From Nitrospinaceae bacterium (GTDB taxonomy: Bacteria; Nitrospinota; Nitrospinia; Nitrospinales; Nitrospinaceae), in assembly GCA_029261395.1 (NCBI GenBank), contig JAJDBJ010000061.1, positions 1 to 62,789 of the forward strand: a DNA stretch of 62,789 nt, in the 5' to 3' direction. Shown piece after piece: positions 8,018 to 18,288 of this stretch (within the stretch, counting starts at the first letter, position 1; each line of letters begins with the position of its first letter). The position numbers and the translations under genes are program-made. The notes beneath the pieces are model-generated. The model was not told the DNA's origin. It worked only from the letters and a program-made list of their open reading frames with translations, and made no database searches.

Positions 8018-9304
8018 ATGAAAAGAGTGGCCTTGATCACTTTAAGCCTATTACTGTTTACGCTTGAAGCCGGAGCAACCAACAAGCACGCCGGTCATTT
8101 CAAGCACACGTTGAACAAGTTTATCGAGACGGCAAAAAAGCAGAACCCAAACCTGCTCGAAGCCAAAAACCGCATCAACATCTACAAGCAGATCCCTGAC
8201 CAGAGAAGTTCATGGAAAGACCCCATGCTCACTCTCGGTCTGGCCAATCTTCCAGTGGACACGTTTTCTTTTCGGCAGGAGGCGATGACTCAAAAGCAGA
8301 TTCAAGTGACCCAGGAAATACCTTTTCCGGGTAAAACGTCTCTCAGAAAAGAAGCAGCGGATAAAGACGTCTCCATCGCAAAATGGAACCTCAAGGAATT
8401 AGAGTTGAATATCATTCGGCAGGTTAAAGAATCATTCTTTGAATTGTGCTTCATCAACTCATCCCTCGTGACAACGCAACAAAACAAAGTCCTTCTCAAG
8501 CAATTCGTCACCATTGCCGAATCCAAATACTCCGTCGGAAAGGGTATCCAGCAGGATGTATTGAAGGCCCAGGTCGAGTTGTCCAAAATCATGGACGAAT
8601 TGATCGAGCTGAGACAATTGCAGGCCAACGAAACGGCAAAACTGAACATCCTGATGAATCGCCTGCCGCAGGAGCCTCTCGAAATTCCACATGGACTGAC
8701 CCAAACCGATTTTAAATTTGGTATCAAAACGCTTCAGGATTTAGCGACAACGAACCGGCCTTTCCTACAGGGTATTCAGTCGGCGATTAATAAATTTACG
8801 ATCACCAAAGAACTTGCCGAGAAGGAATACTATCCCGACTTTCAGGTTGGAGTCCGGTACGGGCAACGCCAGGATTCTCCGATTCAGGATCACCCGGACT
8901 TTGTATCAGGATTTATCGGAGTCAACATTCCCATCTGGTTTGCCACTAAGCAAAGAAAAAAAGTGGCTGAGGAAAATTATCGAATTCTGACCGCCAAAGA
9001 TTCTTTTAATGCAGCGAAAAATGATATCTTTTTAAAAATCAAAATAATTATGGATAAAGAAATCAAAAGCCGGAAATTAATTGATTTAATCAAGACCGGT
9101 ATCATCCCGCAGGCCAGGCAATCTCTGGAGTCGGCTTTAGCCGGTTATAGCGTGGATAAAGTCGATTTCCTGACGCTCATCGATAATCAGGTCACCCTTT
9201 TGAAGTGGGAGATCAAATACCACCGTCAACTGACGGATTACGAACAGAATCTGGCGGCGTTGGAGCATGTGGTGGGACAACAACTGTTCGATTCCACCTC
9301 GTGA
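8018..9304 (+). CDS. cusC: TolC-family outer membrane efflux protein (CusC/CzcC-like)
   Basis: 428 residues from the ATG at 8018, which has GGAGG five bases upstream; a TTG at 8006 is less likely. A signal peptide (about 1-20, ending EAGA) is followed by two OEP repeats. The pattern KDPMLTLGLANLP, QIQVTQEIPFPGK, then FELCFINSSLVTTQQNKVLL and YPDFQVGVRYGQR is typical of TolC-type barrels with long periplasmic coiled coils. It should be the outer-membrane channel of the tripartite pump made by the next genes, ending ten bases before cusB. No lipobox Cys is seen, unlike E. coli CusC. Confidence 0.88.
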   Translation: MKRVALITLSLLLFTLEAGATNKHAGHFKHTLNKFIETAKKQNPNLLEAKNRINIYKQIPDQRSSWKDPMLTLGLANLPVDTFSFRQEAMTQKQIQVTQEIPFPGKTSLRKEAADKDVSIAKWNLKELELNIIRQVKESFFELCFINSSLVTTQQNKVLLKQFVTIAESKYSVGKGIQQDVLKAQVELSKIMDELIELRQLQANETAKLNILMNRLPQEPLEIPHGLTQTDFKFGIKTLQDLATTNRPFLQGIQSAINKFTITKELAEKEYYPDFQVGVRYGQRQDSPIQDHPDFVSGFIGVNIPIWFATKQRKKVAEENYRILTAKDSFNAAKNDIFLKIKIIMDKEIKSRKLIDLIKTGIIPQARQSLESALAGYSVDKVDFLTLIDNQVTLLKWEIKYHRQLTDYEQNLAALEHVVGQQLFDSTS

Positions 9305-9313
9305 GCATCAATT

Positions 9314-11011
9314 ATGAATGATAAAGACAATATAGAAAATAAAACGGATCCGGTCCCTCCCAGAGGACCTCTCGCGGAACATTCTGCAATACAACCAGCA
9401 GAGCAAACCGAGGAACAATCCGTAGAGCAGGAAGAGAAGATTATTTTCCCGAAAAATAACGAAGAAAAAGTTGATACTCCTCCGGCAAGAAAATCCGGCA
9501 TGAAGTTTTCTTATCCGAAATTTCTGGCGTTGATTCTGTTGATCATAGGAATTTACTTCGGTGGATTTTTTACCAGCTCGGAAAATCTCCAGGGAACAAT
9601 GGACCGAATTGATGGGTGGGTCCATATTTCCGAAGAAAAATTCGCTTCCTATAAAGAGCAACTGACTCAGGTCATTGAAACCAAGGTCAAGAATAAAGAG
9701 GCCGAACCTTTCTCTCCGGCGGTGACGGAAGGTGAGAAAACTCCTGGAAAAGAAAAAAGAAAAATCAAATACTGGAAGGCACCGATGACCCCCGGCTACA
9801 TTCGGGATAAACCCGGCAAAAGTCCCATGGGCATGGACCTGATTCCGGTTTATGAAGACGAATCAGAAGTCCCCGGGCAAATTAAAATCAACCCCACCAT
9901 GGTCCAGAATATCGGCGTAAAAACGGTAAAAGTCAAAAACCGCACGCTGACTCGTAAAATCCGAACTATCGGCCTCCTCACCTACGACGAAAGAATGGTG
10001 TACCACATTCATACCAAATATGACGGGTGGATCGAAAAGCTTCATGTTGATTTCACCGGGCAGGAAGTTGGCCAGAACGAATTGCTATTGGAAATTTATA
10101 GTCCGGAACTGGTATCAACTCAGGAGGAGTTTCTGCTGGCTTTAAAATACAAGGAGTCCCTGAAGCAAAGCCCGTTCACTGAGATCGGTGAAGCTGCAGA
10201 CACTTTACTGGCATCCACCCGCAAGCGGCTCCAATTGTTCGATGTCCCGGAACATCAAATCGAAGCTTTGATTCGCGACAAGGTAATCACAAAGACGATG
10301 CACATCCACTCGCCGGTCCGTGGGTTTGTTATCAAGAAAACGGCCTTGCAGGGAATGCGCGTCAAGCCGGGAATGAGCCTCTATATGATCGCCGACCTGT
10401 CGAATATCTGGGTAATGGCCGATGTTTATGAATATGAACTGCCCTGGGTTAAAGTCGGCCAAAAGGTAGAAATGAACCTTTCGTATTTCCCCGGAAAAAA
10501 ATTCTCCGGTAAGGTGACCTTTATCGATCCCTTTCTCGCCCCCAAGACCCGGACCCTCAAGGTGCGCATGGAGTTTGCCAACCCGAATTGGGAACTGAAA
10601 CCAGACATGTACGCCGACGTCAACATCAAATCCACCATCGCCAAAAGAGGAGGGGCGGTTCCCGCGGAAGCGGTGATCCACTCCGGCGAGAGAGATATCG
10701 TAATTGTCCAAGTCCCTTCCGGAGCATTTGAATCCCGGGAACTCACCCTGGGAACCCAGGCGGAGGGATACTTTCAGGTTCTCAAAGGGCTTCGCGCTGG
10801 AGAAACTGTAGTCACTTCTTCCAATTTCCTTATCGATTCCGAAAGCAATCTTCAAGAAGCCCTAAATAAATTGCAGACTGGGGAAAAAAGGGAAGAGCCC
10901 GAAAGACCGGACCGGAGCAAAGCAATGGATATGCCCAAAATGAACCATAAAAAAATGAAAAAAAAAGTTCCTGGTATTGTGGAAATATATCCTGACAAGC
11001 CAAAAAAATGA
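9314..11011 (+). CDS. cusB: RND efflux periplasmic adaptor (CusB-like) with heavy-metal-binding motif
   Basis: 565 residues. A long Glu/Gln-rich cytoplasmic N-terminus (about 1-60) precedes a single transmembrane helix (FLALILLIIGIYFGGFF, about 70-86). A heavy-metal-binding domain follows (YWKAPMTPGY with SPMGMDLIPVYE), then barrel-sandwich/lipoyl and beta-barrel domains of membrane fusion proteins (VHIHSPVRGFV-type turn, GMSLYMIADLSNIWVMADVYEYE). The C-terminus (MDMPKMNHKKMKKK) is Met/His-rich and could bind Cu(I) or Ag(I). It links CusA to the TolC-like channel. The unusually long N-terminal extension is absent in E. coli CusB. Confidence 0.9.
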   Translation: MNDKDNIENKTDPVPPRGPLAEHSAIQPAEQTEEQSVEQEEKIIFPKNNEEKVDTPPARKSGMKFSYPKFLALILLIIGIYFGGFFTSSENLQGTMDRIDGWVHISEEKFASYKEQLTQVIETKVKNKEAEPFSPAVTEGEKTPGKEKRKIKYWKAPMTPGYIRDKPGKSPMGMDLIPVYEDESEVPGQIKINPTMVQNIGVKTVKVKNRTLTRKIRTIGLLTYDERMVYHIHTKYDGWIEKLHVDFTGQEVGQNELLLEIYSPELVSTQEEFLLALKYKESLKQSPFTEIGEAADTLLASTRKRLQLFDVPEHQIEALIRDKVITKTMHIHSPVRGFVIKKTALQGMRVKPGMSLYMIADLSNIWVMADVYEYELPWVKVGQKVEMNLSYFPGKKFSGKVTFIDPFLAPKTRTLKVRMEFANPNWELKPDMYADVNIKSTIAKRGGAVPAEAVIHSGERDIVIVQVPSGAFESRELTLGTQAEGYFQVLKGLRAGETVVTSSNFLIDSESNLQEALNKLQTGEKREEPERPDRSKAMDMPKMNHKKMKKKVPGIVEIYPDKPKK

Positions 11012-11027
11012 ACGTGGAAACCATTAA

Positions 11028-11987
11028 ATGAATTTCCTATTAAAAGGCAGGTCGAAACTCTTTTGGAAAATTTACGGCATAGTTGCGGTCACACTCCTGG
11101 CAACGGCCAGCTTTTATTTCCAAAAAGGTTTTCTTGAAGGACATCATGCGGAGATTATGATGGTTTCACTATTACTGGTTGTTTTTCTATCTCTTCTTCT
11201 GTATTTCGATACCTTGAAAATAATGAAATCTCAACAAGAAACGATAGAAGGTTTGATGGGAATTAAGTTGTCTCTGGCCTCACTCATTGACCTGAAAGAT
11301 TCTTACACGGAAGGACATTCCAAGCATGTTCGTGATTTGGCAAGACAATTCGCTGACTATTTGAATTTGCCTTCAACAGAAATTGAGGAAATTACCACAG
11401 CGGCGGAACTGCACGATATCGGTAAAATCGGTGTCCCCGATTCTATTTTGAAAAAAAATGGAAAATTAAGCGACGATGAATTTTGTGAGATTAAAAAGCA
11501 CCCTCTGCTCGGAGCCAATTCGATCAAGTCCCTCAAAGGATTTGAAACTGCCGCCAAAATTATCCGCAACCATCATGAACGGTATGATGGTACCGGCTAT
11601 CCCGATGGCCTTTCTGCAGAACAGATTCCCTTAGGATCAAAGGTTCTAAGCATTGTAGACGCTTATGACGCGATGGCATTCGGCCGATCCTACCGCGCTG
11701 CGATGCAAAGAAATGATATTTTGAGCACCCTGCAACAAGGAATGGGCACCCAATTTGATCCCAATCTCACTTCCGCTTTTATAAAGTTTATTCAACAAAA
11801 GAGTAACCGCCATGACTACGATCCGGTGTGTGGAATGCCAATCGATCGGAGAAAGCCCTTATTTCAATTCACACATAAAAATCAAATGTATATTTTCTGC
11901 TCTGAAATTTGCCTTAAGGAATTCAAATGTTCCCCGGAAAAATACTCGAGGGAATCTCAGGAAAACAAACCATTATCGAAGTCATAA
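11028..11987 (+). CDS. Membrane HD-GYP phosphodiesterase fused to a C-terminal YHS metal-binding domain
   Basis: 319 residues. Two N-terminal transmembrane helices (about 12-31 and 43-61) lead to an HD-GYP domain (about 80-250). All expected residues are present: HSKHVRDLA, HDIGKIG (HD at 129-130), KKHPLLG, NHHERYDGTGYP and DAYDAM. The domain should hydrolyse cyclic di-GMP in the cytoplasm. Residues 264-305 form a YHS domain: DPVCGMPID (Cys268), then IFCSEICLKEF (Cys291, Cys295). The same domain occurs at the N-terminus of the CopA-like ATPase downstream. It lies between cusB and cusA, three bases before cusA. I infer that metal binding modulates the phosphodiesterase; this architecture is unusual. 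Confidence 0.88.
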   Translation: MNFLLKGRSKLFWKIYGIVAVTLLATASFYFQKGFLEGHHAEIMMVSLLLVVFLSLLLYFDTLKIMKSQQETIEGLMGIKLSLASLIDLKDSYTEGHSKHVRDLARQFADYLNLPSTEIEEITTAAELHDIGKIGVPDSILKKNGKLSDDEFCEIKKHPLLGANSIKSLKGFETAAKIIRNHHERYDGTGYPDGLSAEQIPLGSKVLSIVDAYDAMAFGRSYRAAMQRNDILSTLQQGMGTQFDPNLTSAFIKFIQQKSNRHDYDPVCGMPIDRRKPLFQFTHKNQMYIFCSEICLKEFKCSPEKYSRESQENKPLSKS

Positions 11988-11990
11988 CAG

Positions 11991-14900
11991 ATGCTTAAAA
12001 AAATTATAGCGCTCTCTTTGAAGAATCGATTCCTGGTTATTCTGGGTACCCTTTTTATCATCGCCTGGGGGCTTTACTCCATGCAACGTACTCCTTTGGA
12101 CGCCATACCGGATTTGAGTGACGTTCAAGTCATTATCTTCACCGAGTTTCCTGGCCAGGCGCCGCAAATTGTCGAAGACCAGATCACCTATCCCCTCACC
12201 ACCACCATGCTCTCGGTTCCCTTTGCCAAGATAGTTCGCGGTTATTCCTTTTTCGGGTTTTCGTTTGTTTACATTATTTTTGAAGATGGCACTGACTTGT
12301 ATTGGGCGCGAAGCAGGGTTCTTGAGCAACTGAATTTTGTGGCGGGACGATTGCCCCAGGGGATTACTCCCTCCCTGGGACCCGATGCCACCGGTGTCGG
12401 CTGGGTTTATGAATATGCTTTGGTTGACACAACCGGGAATAATGACTTGTCCAAATTACGTTCTATTCAGGACTGGTACCTGCGTTACGAACTGCAGACC
12501 GTGCCCGGCGTTTCCGAAGTGGCGAGCATCGGCGGATATGTCAAACAGTACCAGGTGGAAGTCGACCCCAATAAACTTCTCGCTTATAATCTTCCCTTAC
12601 CCACAATCATAAAGGCTATCAAACGCAGTAATAATGATGTAGGCGGAAGACTCCTGGAAATGTCGGAAACGGAATTTATGGTGCGGGGGTTGGGGTACAT
12701 TCAAAATATACAGGACATTAAAGAAATTGCCGTCGGAGTGGATGCCAAAGGGACACCTATACTAATGCAGGATGTGGCCAATATATCACTGGGTCCCGAA
12801 TTGAGGCGCGGTTTGGCAGAACTCAACGGGGAAGGAGAGGTGGCCGCCGGCGTGGTTGTGATGCGCTATGGGGAAAATGCCCTGGACGTTATTAACGGTG
12901 TCAAACGTAAACTGGAGGATTTAAAAAGCGGCTTGCCCGATGGTGTGGAGATAGTCCCGGTGTATGACCGCTCATCGTTGATCCTTCGGGCCATCGACAA
13001 CCTCAAGGAGAAGTTGCTTGAAGAAATCTTCGTCGTTTCCATCATCTGCATCATTTTCCTTCTGCATTTGCGGTCTGCCCTGGTGGCCATCCTGACCCTG
13101 CCGGTCGGCATTCTGATGGCCTTCATCGTCATGCAGAATCAGGGGTTGAGTGCAAATATCATGTCGCTGGGAGGTATCGCCATTGCCATCGGTGCCATGA
13201 TCGACGGTCCCATCGTTATGATTGAAAATGCTCATAAACATTTGGAACGCGATCAAGGTCAAAAAAATCATTGGCAAATTATTTATGAAGCCGCCGCAGA
13301 GGTAGGGCCCGCCCTGTTCTTCAGTCTTTTGATCATCACCGTATCATTCCTTCCGGTATTCACCCTGCAAGCCCAGGAAGGAAGAATGTTTTCGCCACTG
13401 GCTTTCACCAAAACCTATTCCATGGCCGCGGCAGCTATTCTTGCCGTTACCCTGGTCCCGGTCATGATGGGGTATTTTGTTCGCGGGCGGATTCTTCCGG
13501 AAAAAAGAAACCCGCTCAACTGGTTGCTCATCAGTATTTACAAGCCCATCATCTGGATGGTTCTTCACGCTAAAGTCCTGGTCATTGTCATCGCCCTGTT
13601 TATTCTTACGATCACGATCATCCCGCTCAAACAGCTCGGTTCCGAATTCATGCCGCCTTTGAACGAAGGCGACCTTTTATACATGCCCACTACCCTGCCC
13701 GGCATATCGATCACCAAAGCCAAGGAACTGCTTCAGCAGACCGACAAGATCATCAAACAGTTTCCGGAAGTGCATCATGTCTTCGGCAAAATTGGACGCG
13801 CGGAAACGGCCACAGACCCCGCGCCGCTCAGTATGATGGAAACCACGATCATGCTCAAGCCGGAAGATCAATGGCGACCCGGGATGACGATCAAGAAACT
13901 CGTCGATGAGATGGATGCGGCCATCCAATTCCCGGGCGTGACCAACGCCTGGACCATGCCGATCAAGACCCGGATTGATATGCTCTCCACCGGGATAAAG
14001 ACCCCCGTCGGAATTAAAATCGCCGGGGCTGATTTGAACATTCTTCAGAAACTGGGTGAACAGGTGGAATCGGCCGTCAGCAAAATACCGGGCACTCTCA
14101 GCGTTTATTCTGAACGCGTGGTGGGGGGGAACTATTTTGACTTCGAGATCGACCGGAAACAAGCCGCCCGCTATGGCTTAACTATTGGAGATATTCAAGA
14201 TGTTATTCAATCCGCCGTCGGGGGGATGAACATCACCACCACCATTGAAGGTCTCGAACGTTATCCCGTCAACCTGCGTTACAGCCGGGATCTGCGTGAT
14301 GATATTAATAAATTGAAACGAGTTCTGATCCCGACACCCTTGGGGCAACATGTCCCGATTACTCAGGTTGCAAAAATTGTTATAAAAAAAGGTCCACCAG
14401 CGATAAAAAGTGAAAACGCCCGACTCAACGCCTGGATTTATATCGACCTAAAGGGAATCGACGTCGGCACCTATGTGGAGCAGGCCAAAAAAATCATACA
14501 GGAAAAAATTTCACTGCCGCAAGGATACAGTCTGATCTGGAGCGGCCAGTATGAATATATGGAACGGGCCAAGGAACGTCTGAAACTCGTCGTGCCCTTC
14601 ACCCTCCTCATCATATTCCTGCTCTTGTATTTCAATTTTAATAATATTACTGAGAGTTTGGTCGTTATGCTTTCCCTTCCCTTAGCCCTTGTGGGAGGAA
14701 TTTGGTATATTTACTATCTGGATTACGATTTGAGCGTGGCGGTGGTGGTGGGTTTCATCGCTGTGGCCGGCCTCGCTTCGGAAATCGGCGTACTGGTTCT
14801 CGTCTATATTGACCACGCCTACCATAAAAAAATGGAGACTGAAGGAATTAACAGTAAAGCAGATTTGATTGAAGTCATCATTCAGGGCACCTCGGAACGA

Positions 14901-15116
14901 GTTCGGCCGATTATGATGACCGTAACTTCCACCGTTGGCGGCCTGCTCCCGATTATGTGGGGCAGTGGAACCGGGTCCGAGACCATGCAACGCATCGCCG
15001 CGCCGATGGTCGGCGGCATGGTGTCCGCCACTTTATTAACCCTGATCGTGATCCCCGCCATATATACTTTGATCTTGGAGCATCGTCTCAAGAAATCCGG
15101 TCAATTCACTGATTAG
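11991..15116 (+). CDS. cusA: Heavy-metal RND pump (CusA-type, Cu/Ag)
   Basis: 1041 residues, normal for heavy-metal RND pumps. Twelve transmembrane helices and two large periplasmic loops are evident. TM4 reads GGIAIAIGAMIDGPIVMIENAHKHL, which matches CusA and lacks the extra acidic residues of Zn/Co-type CzcA. RIDMLSTGIKTPVGIKI and SAVGGMNI carry Met residues at places used for the Cu/Ag relay in CusA. It exports monovalent soft metal from periplasm and cytoplasm using proton motive force together with the CusB and TolC-like subunits. It starts three bases after the HD-GYP-YHS gene with no clear ribosome binding site, suggesting coupling. Substrate is inferred from motifs. Confidence 0.93.
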   Translation: MLKKIIALSLKNRFLVILGTLFIIAWGLYSMQRTPLDAIPDLSDVQVIIFTEFPGQAPQIVEDQITYPLTTTMLSVPFAKIVRGYSFFGFSFVYIIFEDGTDLYWARSRVLEQLNFVAGRLPQGITPSLGPDATGVGWVYEYALVDTTGNNDLSKLRSIQDWYLRYELQTVPGVSEVASIGGYVKQYQVEVDPNKLLAYNLPLPTIIKAIKRSNNDVGGRLLEMSETEFMVRGLGYIQNIQDIKEIAVGVDAKGTPILMQDVANISLGPELRRGLAELNGEGEVAAGVVVMRYGENALDVINGVKRKLEDLKSGLPDGVEIVPVYDRSSLILRAIDNLKEKLLEEIFVVSIICIIFLLHLRSALVAILTLPVGILMAFIVMQNQGLSANIMSLGGIAIAIGAMIDGPIVMIENAHKHLERDQGQKNHWQIIYEAAAEVGPALFFSLLIITVSFLPVFTLQAQEGRMFSPLAFTKTYSMAAAAILAVTLVPVMMGYFVRGRILPEKRNPLNWLLISIYKPIIWMVLHAKVLVIVIALFILTITIIPLKQLGSEFMPPLNEGDLLYMPTTLPGISITKAKELLQQTDKIIKQFPEVHHVFGKIGRAETATDPAPLSMMETTIMLKPEDQWRPGMTIKKLVDEMDAAIQFPGVTNAWTMPIKTRIDMLSTGIKTPVGIKIAGADLNILQKLGEQVESAVSKIPGTLSVYSERVVGGNYFDFEIDRKQAARYGLTIGDIQDVIQSAVGGMNITTTIEGLERYPVNLRYSRDLRDDINKLKRVLIPTPLGQHVPITQVAKIVIKKGPPAIKSENARLNAWIYIDLKGIDVGTYVEQAKKIIQEKISLPQGYSLIWSGQYEYMERAKERLKLVVPFTLLIIFLLLYFNFNNITESLVVMLSLPLALVGGIWYIYYLDYDLSVAVVVGFIAVAGLASEIGVLVLVYIDHAYHKKMETEGINSKADLIEVIIQGTSERVRPIMMTVTSTVGGLLPIMWGSGTGSETMQRIAAPMVGGMVSATLLTLIVIPAIYTLILEHRLKKSGQFTD

Positions 15117-15145
15117 TCACGCTATGAAAAAGCGGAGGATTTAAA

Positions 15146-17506
15146 ATGCTCGATCAAGAACTGGAAAATTCCAACGAAGCGCACTTTGTAAAAGATCCAG
15201 TATGCGGGATGGATGTTGATCCCAATGATTCCGAATTTTCATTTAGCCTGCACAATACGACCTACCATTTCTGCAGTGAGAGTTGTCGGGAAAAATTTAT
15301 CAAAACTCCAGAAAAGTTTATTGATCCTCAGCCAAATTTTCCTGAAAGAACTCACGATAAAAGTCATGAGGAAAATGCCGGTCCAGATGCCAGTGAATAT
15401 ACCTGCCCCATGCACCCGGAAGTAGTTCAACAAGGTCCTGGAAATTGCCCCATCTGTGGCATGGCATTGGAAAAACGGCAAGTTAGTATGGAGGAAGAGA
15501 CGAATCATGAATTGATTGACATGACCCGGCGGTTTTGGGTCAGTCTTATTCTTACAGTACCTATCTTTCTTATAGCAATGTCAGAAATATTGCCCGGCAA
15601 ACCACTACAAGATACCTTGCCGATAAGTGTCTTAACCTGGATCCAGTTAATTCTAGCTACTCCTGTTGTGCTTTGGGGAGGTTTCCCATTTTTTCAACGT
15701 GGATGGGTGTCTATTTTGACGCGTCACCTGAATATGTTCACATTAATTGCTCTGGGAACCGGAGCCGCCTACTTCTATAGTTTTGCGGCAACCGTTGTCC
15801 CGGCAATATTCCCTTCATCCTTTAGAGGTGAGTCTGGAGAAGTCGCGGTTTATTTTGAAGCCGCTGCAGTTATTGTGACTCTGGTACTTCTAGGACAAGT
15901 TTTGGAGTTGAAAGCACGGCACCAAACAGGAGCGGCCATCAAAGCCCTTCTGGGTCTTGCGCCAAAATCCGCACGCAGAATTCGCAAAGACGATTCCGAG
16001 GAGGACGTTTCTCTCGATCAGGTTCACCCTGGGGACAAGTTGCGCGTACGCCCGGGAGAAAAAGTGCCCGTTGATGGCACTGTCATTGAAGGAAACAGTA
16101 CCGTAGACGAGTCGATGGTGACTGGAGAGCCCATTCCAGTCGAAAAGCAGCCTGGAGAACGTGTTATAGGAGCGACCATTAACGGTACCGGATCTTTGGT
16201 CATGCAAGCTCAGCGAGTTGGAGCAGATACTTTACTTGCCCAAATCGTGCAAATGGTGTCGGAAGCACAGCGTAGCCGCGCCCCTATCCAGAGGTTGGCA
16301 GATACGGTAGCGGGTTATTTTGTTCCAATAGTCGTTTTGATTGCAATCATCACATTCATAGTCTGGGGGATTATAGGGCCTGAACCCAGAATGGCTCATG
16401 CGCTCATAAATGCGGTAGCTGTGCTCATCATTGCTTGTCCTTGCGCATTGGGACTTGCAACCCCAATGTCCATCATGGTAGCGACAGGAACCGGTGCGAA
16501 CATGGGGGTTTTGTTCAAAAACGCTGAAGCTATTGAAGAAATGCGAAAGATCGATACCCTAGTGGTAGACAAAACCGGAACACTTACAGAAGGGAAGCCA
16601 AAACTGGTTACCGTAGTGCCTGAAAAAGAGTTTGATGAGAACCGTCTGCTTCGCCTGGTCGCCAGCCTTGAACGTGGAAGTGAGCATCCTTTGGCAGCTG
16701 CGATCGTCGCTGGCGCACAAAATCGTGGTATCGAGCTAACGGGCACAGAATCCTTTCAGTCCAAGACAGGCAAGGGGGTTACTGGGCGTGTGGATGGACA
16801 TTTCATTGCACTCGGGAATGATAGACTTATGGAGGAAATCGGAGCCGATATTGTAGAGTTCTTATCAGTGACTGAAAAATACCGTAGCGAAGGACAAACA
16901 GTAATGTATGTGGCGGTGGATGGTCGGATCGCCGGACTCATCGGGGTTGCCGATCCAATTAAAAAAACCACACAAGAAGCTATCAATCAGCTCCACCATG
17001 AGGGCATCCGAGTAGTCATGGTGACGGGGGATAACAGGATCACGGCCGAGGCCGTTGGCAAAAAACTTGGAATCGATGATGTGATTGCTGATGTTCTCCC
17101 GGATAAAAAAGCGGAAATTGTCAAACGATTACAAGCCGATGGGAAGATTGTTGCAATGGCAGGCGATGGAATCAACGACGCCCCAGGGCTGGCACAAGCT
17201 CAAGTTGGAATAGCGATGGGAACTGGTACAGACGTGGCTATGGAAAGCGCTGGAGTCACCCTGGTGAAAGGTGATTTACGAGGAATCGTGCGAGCACTTC
17301 GTTTGAGTCGGGCCACCATGCGCAACATCAAACAGAATTTATTCTTTGCGTTTATCTATAATGGATTGGGGGTCCCCATCGCCGCCGGCGTCCTTTACCC
17401 GGTATTGGGTATTCTTCTTAGTCCGATGATCGCAGCCGCGGCTATGAGTATTAGTTCAGTTTCCATAATAGGAAATGCGTTGCGACTTAAACATACAGAA
17501 TTTTGA
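15146..17506 (+). CDS. copA: Copper-type P1B ATPase with N-terminal YHS and heavy-metal-binding domains
   Basis: 786 residues. Residues 16-60 are a YHS domain ([19 protein letters not shown]), and 85-110 a heavy-metal-binding domain ([19 protein letters not shown]). These replace the usual HMA domains. Eight membrane helices follow, with the transport motif [10 protein letters not shown] in TM6, phosphorylation motif [11 protein letters not shown], actuator motif TGEP, GSEHPLA for nucleotide binding and [11 protein letters not shown]. It should export Cu(I) or Ag(I) from the cytoplasm at the expense of ATP. GGAGG is present seven bases before the ATG. It is preceded by cusA with a 29-base gap, so the pump and ATPase form one detoxification operon. 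Confidence 0.93.
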   Translation: MLDQELENSNEAHFVKDPVCGMDVDPNDSEFSFSLHNTTYHFCSESCREKFIKTPEKFIDPQPNFPERTHDKSHEENAGPDASEYTCPMHPEVVQQGPGNCPICGMALEKRQVSMEEETNHELIDMTRRFWVSLILTVPIFLIAMSEILPGKPLQDTLPISVLTWIQLILATPVVLWGGFPFFQRGWVSILTRHLNMFTLIALGTGAAYFYSFAATVVPAIFPSSFRGESGEVAVYFEAAAVIVTLVLLGQVLELKARHQTGAAIKALLGLAPKSARRIRKDDSEEDVSLDQVHPGDKLRVRPGEKVPVDGTVIEGNSTVDESMVTGEPIPVEKQPGERVIGATINGTGSLVMQAQRVGADTLLAQIVQMVSEAQRSRAPIQRLADTVAGYFVPIVVLIAIITFIVWGIIGPEPRMAHALINAVAVLIIACPCALGLATPMSIMVATGTGANMGVLFKNAEAIEEMRKIDTLVVDKTGTLTEGKPKLVTVVPEKEFDENRLLRLVASLERGSEHPLAAAIVAGAQNRGIELTGTESFQSKTGKGVTGRVDGHFIALGNDRLMEEIGADIVEFLSVTEKYRSEGQTVMYVAVDGRIAGLIGVADPIKKTTQEAINQLHHEGIRVVMVTGDNRITAEAVGKKLGIDDVIADVLPDKKAEIVKRLQADGKIVAMAGDGINDAPGLAQAQVGIAMGTGTDVAMESAGVTLVKGDLRGIVRALRLSRATMRNIKQNLFFAFIYNGLGVPIAAGVLYPVLGILLSPMIAAAAMSISSVSIIGNALRLKHTEF

Positions 17507-17614
17507 TTGATACATTGTAAAATAATCTGGGTGAACACAACCATGATTATTAATTTTAATTAAACTAATGAACCTTATTGCAAATATTTTTTTAAATATG
17601 GGGGCTTTGTATTA

Positions 17615-18199
17615 GTGAAAACAATAAATATACTTTTCTTATTATTCTCTATTGTTCTGACCAGCCTGACCGCGGCACCTGCCTACAGCCATGTGATACC
17701 GGAGGACCAGCTGCGCAATCAGGTTTACCTGAGCACCCGCCAAGCGCTACAAAAGGTTTTTGCAGGTGTTCACAAAATCAAAAAGGAAAGCCGAAAATTG
17801 TCTGCGTCCCAACAATTGCAAATTGAAAAACTCCTGCAACGCAAAATTGAAGATCGGCGCATTGAGTTTTTTACCGCCCGCAAAGATGACCTCACATTAT
17901 ACGCCACCGTCGGTAAAATCTATGTCAATTCGCATCCCGTCACCAAAGCCAGGTTCATTGTCTTGATGGACTCTAAGGGACAGCTTGAGGAGTGCCGTAT
18001 CATGGAGTACCAGGGCCCACAACGTGCAGAGATTATTTCCCGTACTTTTCTGGATCAATTTCTGGGCAAATCCGCCGAATCCGATTTCAGCACGGTGACC
18101 AGCAACCAGGGCTCCACTCCACCGGTTAAGGCCCTGATCCAGGAGGTGCAAAAAACACTGGCTTTATACAAAGTACTCTATATGGATTCCAGTAATTGA
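17615..18199 (+). CDS. Exported FMN_bind-like protein
   Basis: 194 residues from the GTG at 17615. A signal peptide (about 1-25, ending AYS) indicates export. The segment GKIYVNSHPVTKARFIVLMD and the end (VTSNQGSTPPVKALIQEVQK) resemble the FMN_bind domain of RnfG/NosR-type proteins. However, the SGAT-type Thr used for covalent flavin attachment is not clearly preserved. It lies after the CopA gene with a 108-base A/T-rich gap and has no close partner. It may be a periplasmic redox or accessory protein; low certainty on function, good certainty on being a real exported protein. Confidence 0.6.
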   Translation: MKTINILFLLFSIVLTSLTAAPAYSHVIPEDQLRNQVYLSTRQALQKVFAGVHKIKKESRKLSASQQLQIEKLLQRKIEDRRIEFFTARKDDLTLYATVGKIYVNSHPVTKARFIVLMDSKGQLEECRIMEYQGPQRAEIISRTFLDQFLGKSAESDFSTVTSNQGSTPPVKALIQEVQKTLALYKVLYMDSSN

Positions 18200-18223
18200 C
18201 GCTGACATCTTAACCCTTCTTCC

Positions 18224-18252
18224 TTGACTCCCTTTTAGGCCTTCCGTATGCT
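18224..18252 (+). promoter_or_regulatory. Promoter of the MoxR/TraB-like gene pair
   Basis: TTGACT (18224-18229), a 17-base spacer and TATGCT (18247-18252) lie 37 bases before the ATPase start, which has AAGGAG as ribosome binding site. This sets the two downstream genes apart as a transcription unit. Confidence 0.6.
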
Positions 18253-18288
18253 GAGGAAAACATGAAGGAAATATAAGGAGCAGTGTGC

